Source: Megamerina dolium
Taxonomy: Eukaryota; Arthropoda; Insecta; Diptera; Megamerinidae
Reading direction: 5' to 3'
Assembly (NCBI GenBank): GCA_963854835.1
Contig: OY978525.1
Location: 117,875,018 to 117,939,017 of the forward strand
Length of the DNA: 64,000 nucleotides
Part shown: piece after piece, positions 61,400-64,000 of the stretch
Numbering within the stretch: the first letter of the stretch is position 1
How the letters are laid out: every line of letters begins with the position of its first letter
The notes under the pieces: generated by a model
What the model saw: the letters and a program-made list of their open reading frames with translations, nothing else
The model's database searches: none
What the model was told of the DNA's origin: nothing
Program-made: the position numbers and the translations under genes

Positions 61400-61700
61400 C
61401 GTCGAACTGCGGCAAAGTGCGGCGAAGTGCGGTGAAGTGCGTTGATGTGCGGTCAAGAGCGGTGAAGTGCGGTAAAGTGCGGTGAAGTGCGGCGGAGTGC
61501 GGTTAAGTACGGTGAAGTGCGGCGAACTGCGGTAAAGTGCGGTGAAGTGCGGTAAAGTGCGTGAAGTGCGGCGAACTGCGATAAAGTGCGGTGAAGTGCA
61601 GTAAAGTGCGGTGAAGTGCGGCGAAGTGTGGTGACATGCGCGAAAATTCGTTGAACTGCGGCGAAATGCGTCAAAATGCGTCAAAATGTGTCAAAATGCG
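61400..61700. repeat. 10-bp minisatellite, unit gtgcggtgaa
   Basis: About 30 tandem units of gtgcggtgaa with variants (gtgcggcgaa, gtgcggtaaa, ctgcggcgaa, gcgtcaaaat near the end). One 9-bp unit near 61558 shifts the phase. The long minus-strand open frames here come from the stop-free repeat and are not genes. The words ggatattcgagcaaac occur both just before (about 61385) and after (about 61850) the array. Confidence 0.92.
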
Positions 61701-63480
61701 ACGAAATGCGCCGAAATTTCGTCGTCGAAATGTGGATTACAAGAAATGGGCCAGCCACACCCACTGTTTATAGTAGCCCCCAAACAAAATGACTGAATTT
61801 CTTTTAAATTGATAGAGCTGCAACTCTTGCAATCTACAAGAAAGACGATGGATATTCGAGCAAACTTTTTATATAAGTGTATATCTACATATGCAGCATA
61901 TAATTTGGTCGGCCCCAGCCGACTGTAAGGTCATTTTTTGTTCATCTTTCATCCCACAAGCATGCATGCTTGCCAAATAACATACATATGCCGCTCTCGA
62001 GGCTCTTCTCCTACGAAACTCATTTTCTAGAGTTAAGTTGAGAGCTTTGTTTATAGTTACTTACGATACCGACGTACACAGAATTGTAATTGCCAAAGCG
62101 AACAGATAGGTTCTTATACAACACATATACAATGTATGTATAATTCCATGTACTATTGGGTAATAATAGGTATGTATACATAGTAGACAATAATACTAAA
62201 AACAACAACAACAACAACAACAACAGCAACAAATATGCGTGGTTGCAATTTTTGCATAATATCATCGTCTGCAGTCATCATCTTCATCACCAAACAGACA
62301 CTCAGGTACATGTAATGTTGCTATGCACTCATGTGAGTCCAAGAATGTGTTTACGAGCATGTATACATGCATGTTGAATGTATATATACATTCCAATATT
62401 GATTGCACTCATCTACAGGAATAAATGTACGTATCTTACTATCGTTGACTGTTAACCGAATTTATCATTCAAGTATCATATTACATACTCATGTTATATT
62501 TGAGAAATCTCATTTATGGACAAATGGAATTAAAATGGAAATTGAAATTGAAATTGAAATTTTATTACTAAGTACTCCGAAACGAGCATTGATAGACAAT
62601 TGATACAAATAAAAACCAAACAAATGAAATAAACAATTTTACAAATTTGATTTCATATGAAAATGCATTTCAAAATCTAAATGCACTAATGCGTATAGAT
62701 GCCCCTATGTTCTAATGTCATATGTCAAAGAGACCAGCGCAGCACTACTATACATACTCTTCATACGTAAAATCGAACAACCACAATATCACATAATGCG
62801 TGCTCTTTTGTGTTTTATTACATGTCATTTCCGTTTCCTACTCCACATCCGATTCGAAAATTTCAAATGAAATGACAGCATGAGATGGTATGATCGAATG
62901 AATGAGAATGCCTTGCATTTCCGTGGTTAGTGCATGTTTTATCAGTTTCTGATATGCATAGCCAGCCATTTCTACCCATCACTAAGTACGTACACCCACA
63001 CACACACACACACACCCACAGATGCATGCATATACGTTTAGCAATAATATCCTTTTGCGACCCGGACAATGCTAAACAAGCAACCAACCAACCAACCAAC
63101 CAAACATACATATATGATCAGATAAAATAAAATTTATATTCGTATTTCCGGTATTTTTCATTTTATATCATATTATACCCTCATACATACCATACGAATG
63201 GGTACATAAATGGGTACACTGAACTAAAAAAATTTAATAAATTTTTTTTTTCGTTAAGTTTTATAATCCATCGGAGCAAGGAGTTTTGTGCGAAAATATA
63301 CATTTAATTTTTCGTCGTGGAACTTATCATTCACTGATTAGTACTTAGATATCATGGAATATAGTTTAAAATACTCTATAATATGAAAGTATAACTTCCA
63401 AAAGCTAATATTAGCAGGCAACCATCGATAAAACCATCTAAAATTGTTATCATGTGTAGCAAAAACAAATCCAATATTCG
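61701..63480. other. Non-coding interval
   Basis: Holds a perfect small hairpin gtcggc-ccca-gccgac near 61906-61921, an (AAC)n tract at about 62199-62230, (CA)n near 62997-63014 and (CCAA)n near 63081-63102. No gene recognised. Confidence 0.55.
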
Positions 63481-64000
63481 AAAAATGTTGATTAATCAAA
63501 ATATTCCATTAATCAATTATTCGATTAATCAAAATATTCGATTAAACTAAATATTCGATTAATCAAAATATTCGATTAATCAAAATATTCGATTAATCAA
63601 AATATTCGATTAATCAATTATTCGATTAATCAAAAATGAAATTATTTGATTAAATCAGAATTTTGATTAATCAAAATATTTTTCATTTTCATTTTGCATT
63701 ATTTTAGAAATTTTCTTTGGGAATAACAATTTAAAATACATTCTCATATGCGTAGCTACCTAAGAATCTACTACTTCGTATTGAAAAAAATATATAAAAT
63801 ATTTTTTTCGAATAATTTTATTCTGATTAATAAAAATTCAGAAATAATGGAATTCAATTTCAATTTTTGAATTTTCAAAATCATGATTTTTCAAATAATT
63901 TCACATTTGATTAATCAAAATATTCGATTAATCAAAATATTCGATTAATGAAAAATGAAATTATTCAATTAATCAAAGTTTTGATTAATCAAAATATTTT
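63480..64000. repeat. 17-bp AT-rich minisatellite at the window end
   Basis: Tandem aatattcgattaatcaa units at 63490-63690 and again from about 63905 to the window edge, separated by about 215 bp of AT-rich sequence that carries partial units. The array probably continues beyond the window. Confidence 0.9.

Noticed and set aside
61325..61684. 119-codon Thr/His/Ser-rich frame on the minus strand
   Set aside because: A direct translation of the 10-bp minisatellite; stop-free by repetition only.
63480..64000. CRISPR-like array of spaced repeats
   Set aside because: Repeats are directly abutting 17-bp units without unique spacers, in animal DNA.

Overview
The window is AT-rich animal DNA holding one recognisable host gene, split over five coding exons on the + strand with ordinary GT..AG introns. 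Its protein matches Drosophila Prickle (pk): a PET domain, three LIM domains, a long low-complexity C-terminal region and a terminal C-I-I-S prenylation box. The close match, the fly-type microsatellites and the many mariner relics point to a higher dipteran fly. Very large, transposon-filled introns suggest a non-drosophilid such as a tephritid, but the species is inferred, not shown.

Layout. 1-23973 lies upstream of the first shared pk exon and is probably a long intron behind isoform-specific first exons outside the window. It holds two oppositely oriented arrays of a 152-bp satellite, two mariner relics with identical ends, LINE and SINE pieces, a TIR element with duplicated ends, and a 154-bp tandem array. 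pk coding exons lie at 23974-24838, 39396-39509, 45698-45826, 49876-50079 and 50349-52322 (stop TGA). The introns are about 14.6, 6.2, 4.0 and 0.27 kb and carry mariner copies of at least four kinds, short fold-back mariner derivatives, Jockey-type, RNase H-bearing and RTE-like LINE ends, and a third array of the satellite. 52323-64000 is 3' UTR, then a TTAA-flanked element, two tRNA-like Pol III-type units, a TIR element with an internal tRNA-like segment, a mariner fragment, a nested LINE-in-transposon structure, a fourth satellite array and two minisatellites.

The pk exons are open and splice-compatible, so the gene looks functional; every transposase or reverse transcriptase seen is broken. 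pk is expected to act in planar cell polarity as a cytoplasmic, membrane-tethered protein working with Van Gogh. No new enzymatic system was found. The least ordinary signals are the 152/154-bp satellite superfamily built around a CATAC-AAAA-GTATG box, the three differently rearranged fold-back mariner derivatives, the two TIR elements that carry a tRNA-like segment, and a LINE inserted into a second transposon with a visible target duplication. All boundaries were read by eye; sequence-based clade names for LINEs are tentative.
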